Below, in pieces: positions 7,364-8,875 of a stretch of 8,875 nt of DNA. This DNA comes from Gemmatimonadota bacterium (GTDB lineage Bacteria; Gemmatimonadota; Gemmatimonadetes; Gemmatimonadales; Gemmatimonadaceae). The first letter of the stretch is position 1. Every line of letters begins with the position of its first letter. The notes under the pieces are model-generated. The model was not told the DNA's origin, did not search any database, and saw nothing but the letters and a program-made list of their open reading frames with translations. The translations under genes and the position numbers were made by a program. The stretch spans positions 1-8,875 of the forward strand of contig JADKAQ010000032.1 of NCBI GenBank assembly GCA_016719105.1, given 5' to 3'.

Positions 7364-7403
7364 AGAAGTCTTTTGACACTTTGGAATGGAAGTCCCTTGA
7401 CAT
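7364..7403. repeat. Paired direct repeats resembling a transposon end (possibly IS21-like)
   Basis: On the plus strand agaagtcttttgacac (7364-7379) and ggaagtcccttgacat (7388-7403) share 12 of 16 bases at 24-base spacing. On the minus strand they read TGTCAA-nn-GACTTC. The patch from 7360 to about 7445 is visibly less GC-rich than its surroundings, and the nuclease-like homology stops exactly here. Repeated transposase-binding motifs at this spacing are typical of IS21-family ends, but no transposase gene, second end or target duplication is seen. A remnant is therefore only a hypothesis. Confidence 0.35.
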
Positions 7404-8165
7404 TGCTCCACAAAGCTGCCGTCGGATTCCTAACGAACGGAAAACTGGGCGAGGTTGTGAGCCCCTACCGACCATCTTGCCGACCCCGGCAGGGATGGTC
7501 GAGTCGCTCTGGGGCGCGAAGCCGCCTGTCGTCGCCCGGACTTCAACGTGCAGTCTCGTCACCACCGCGCCCCCGAATTGACAGACCCGCCGCCTGGCGG
7601 TAACCGTCCGGGACCTGACGGGTCCGGGAAAGTATGGCCGCACCAGCAGCAGCCGCAGCCCTTCTCGGGGAGCCACCGTGCTTGGCCGAGACGTGCACAC
7701 CGATATCGAGCTTGCCGCGAGATCGCTCAAAGGAGGGCTCCCCTCCCGGGGTCGCTCACCCACCTGGTCGAGGAACTCCACCCGGCCTTATCGCCATCAA
7801 TTGATCTGCGCCCTCGTCGGGTCCGACCGCGCGCTCGATCTCAAACAGAGGAACCGCGAGCGACTGTCTCCTCTGAATCAGATCGGCTGGCGCGTTTGGC
7901 GCGATCGCCGTCGGGCAGAGAGGAGGCCCCAGGAGACCGGGACACCGCATACCGGTGGCTCGGGACACAACCGGGCGCTGGAGGGGCGGCAGCCTCTGGA
8001 GTTACTCGGCACGGACGCAGGCGCGACGGAGGTGCAGGGAGGTGCTCGTGCGCATCGAGCACGGCGTATACGGCTGAGTCACGCTTGAAGGTAGTCGGCC
8101 TGCTCCGGTGCGGCCTCCAACGGCCTATCAGCCCCAGATCCCGCTCATGCCTGACCCGAATATCC
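7404..8165. other. Stretch without a recognisable gene, between two halves of the nuclease-like gene
   Basis: About 760 bases. A forward frame (frame 3) stays open from 7548 into the C-terminal piece, but its translation is Arg/Ala/Pro-rich and shows no conserved blocks, as expected for a chance frame in GC-rich DNA. Near 8026 ACGGAGGTGCAG (TEVQ) could be a relic of the THTEVQ block that precedes the nuclease core in this family, which would make the right part of this stretch native but eroded. A third TTGACA lies at 7578-7583 and a small dyad CCGCC-t-GGCGG at 7590-7600. I recognise no other protein on either strand. Confidence 0.5.
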
Positions 8166-8603
8166 AACGTTGGGGAGACGCGCTCTGCTGGGTCGACCGC
8201 TGCATCGCCCGGCGCCGAGGCCGTGAAGCTGATCGACGTGCTCTGGCTGAAGCGCGACCCGTTCGGCGTCCCGACCGGCGGCGTCGCCGGCGCGTTCGAG
8301 GTGGAGCAGACGACATCCATCGACTCAGGGATCGTTCGAGTACTCGACGTGGCGCTCGGCGCACCGGATGCGGCCGTGACGCACCTGTTCCCCGTCGCGC
8401 CAGACGAGCGTGAGGCCGATGTGCGAGCGCCACTCGCGCGCCCCGCGTTCAGCCGCGTGTCAAATCTTCGCGTACGCTACCTGCCATACGGTGAATTTGC
8501 GCGTCCCCGAGCAACCATGGCGCGCTTCGGCACGGGGATGACGGCCGTCGAGGCGGTCGCGAACCTTGGTTTGATCTGCCCGATCAATGTGACGGGATTG
8601 TAA
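8166..8603 (+). pseudogene. C-terminal piece of the nuclease-like gene with a PD-(D/E)xK-type IDVLW...FEVE core
   Basis: In frame 3, NVGETRSAG and SPGAEAVKLIDVLWLKRD lead to AGAFEVEQTTSIDSGIVRVL, DVALGAPDAAVTHLFPVAPD, RAPLARPAFSRVSNLRVRYL and ARFGTGMTAVEAVAN. Asp (8235-8237) and the FEVE glutamates (8298-8300, 8304-8306) are spaced as in the PD-(D/E)xK nuclease fold, in the variant with Glu in place of Lys, as in BamHI. This is inference from pattern. I recall this core in proteins labelled type II restriction endonuclease or hypothetical. Family members read FEVEHTTSIYSG; here Gln replaces His and Asp replaces Tyr, signs of relaxed selection or divergence. The final residues LGLICPINVTGL up to TAA 8601-8603 look like read-through past the usual end. 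No start belongs to this piece; with 6920-7363 it forms one disrupted gene. No methylase partner is in the window. Confidence 0.6.
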
Positions 8604-8844
8604 ACCGCGCTCTGAATCCGTGCGCGGCCAGTACTGATGCGTAGAACAGGGGACGTCCGGCCCGCGACGACCAGTGGATCGCGCTGATGTGCCAGCCGTC
8701 AGGGCGGCAGTCGCGCGGGTCAGGATTCATCAATTCCGCACCGGCCGTATTGATCGCGCGCCCTCGATATTCGCCCTGGGTGGTGCTCGTGGACGTCGAC
8801 CACGCGACGTCGCCACCTTTACCACGACGCGCACCGCGCTGCGT
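8584..8844 (-). pseudogene. NTF2/SnoaL-like domain fragment, C-terminal end (partial or frameshifted)
   Basis: On the minus strand this frame is open between TGA (8847-8845) and TGA (8586-8584), about 86 codons; the only ATG (8730-8728) would give 48 residues, so the true start lies upstream in another frame or outside the window. It reads GGDVAWSTSTSTTQGEYRGR, AINTAGAELMNPDP, then RPDGWHISAIHWSSRAGRP. The pattern DVAW...GxYRGR...GAELM...DGWxIxAIHWSSR is what I know from the last two strands of NTF2-like/SnoaL-type (DUF4440-related) proteins, which end soon after HWSSR. The remaining 23 residues therefore look like read-through. It converges on the nuclease-like piece and overlaps its last 20 bases, which supports decay of both 3' ends. 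Fold call is from memory; substrate or function unknown. Confidence 0.45.
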
Positions 8845-8875
8845 TCACTCTTCACGGCACGCGCAGAAGCCGATG

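Noticed and set aside
7373..7402. TTGACA hexamers as promoter -35 boxes
   Set aside because: No -10-like hexamer lies at 16-18 bases from either copy, and both belong to the longer direct repeats.
6685..7413. 242-codon minus-strand open frame upstream of the lipoprotein
   Set aside because: It is antisense to conserved blocks of the nuclease-like N-terminal piece and shows no blocks of its own.
7590..7625. Small dyads CCGCC-t-GGCGG and GGACC...GGTCC as terminator or recombination site
   Set aside because: Arms of five bases are common by chance at this GC content, and no gene end or T-run is nearby.
7254..7781. Minus-strand open frame across the unrecognised middle
   Set aside because: No known motif, weak start context and partial overlap with conserved plus-strand residues; kept as non-coding.

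Overview
This is a very GC-rich window from a Gram-negative bacterium (outer-membrane efflux protein, periplasmic adaptor and lipoprotein signal are all present). Codon choice and the style of the TolC/CusB/CusA and nuclease-like proteins would fit a Gemmatimonadota-type soil or sediment organism, but that assignment comes from memory of protein families and is weak. No tRNA, rRNA, CRISPR array or intact mobile element was found.

Positions 1-5700 hold a forward-strand tripartite Cu(I)/Ag(I)-type RND efflux operon. It contains the C-terminal part of a TolC-family outer-membrane protein (cut by the window edge), a CusB-like membrane-fusion adaptor that overlaps it by 4 bases (GTGA), and a CusA-like HME-RND pump that starts 4 bases after the adaptor's apparent ancestral stop, behind a strong Shine-Dalgarno. 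The layout implies translational coupling and export of metal from periplasm or cytoplasm across the outer membrane. The first 2 kb reads cleanly. From about 2010 to 3656 the reading frame changes more than ten times although the encoded residues remain strongly conserved, then two long clean CusA blocks follow (3658-4738 and 4741-about 5700). The three proton-relay residues of CusA are all still encoded. This is either a recently decayed operon or a locally poor sequence; the sequence alone cannot decide.

Positions 5776-5999 hold a broken small membrane-protein gene with its own ribosome-binding site. CusA has no stop codon before it in any forward frame. Positions 6124-6651 (minus strand, convergent) encode an intact, methionine-rich lipoprotein with an SbsA-like Ig fold (Big_5-type), plausibly a periplasmic metal-handling partner of the efflux system.

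Positions 6920-8603 hold two separated pieces of one gene for a protein with a PD-(D/E)xK-like 'IDVLW...FEVE' core. N-terminal homology stops exactly at a pair of TGTCAA/GACTTC direct repeats in a patch of lower GC that looks like an insertion-sequence end. The middle (about 7404-8165) is unrecognisable. The window ends with a minus-strand NTF2/SnoaL-like fragment (8584-8844) that converges on and overlaps the nuclease-like piece. The right half therefore looks like an eroding accessory region next to a metal-resistance operon. I found decayed and modular elements, but no convincing new multi-gene system.
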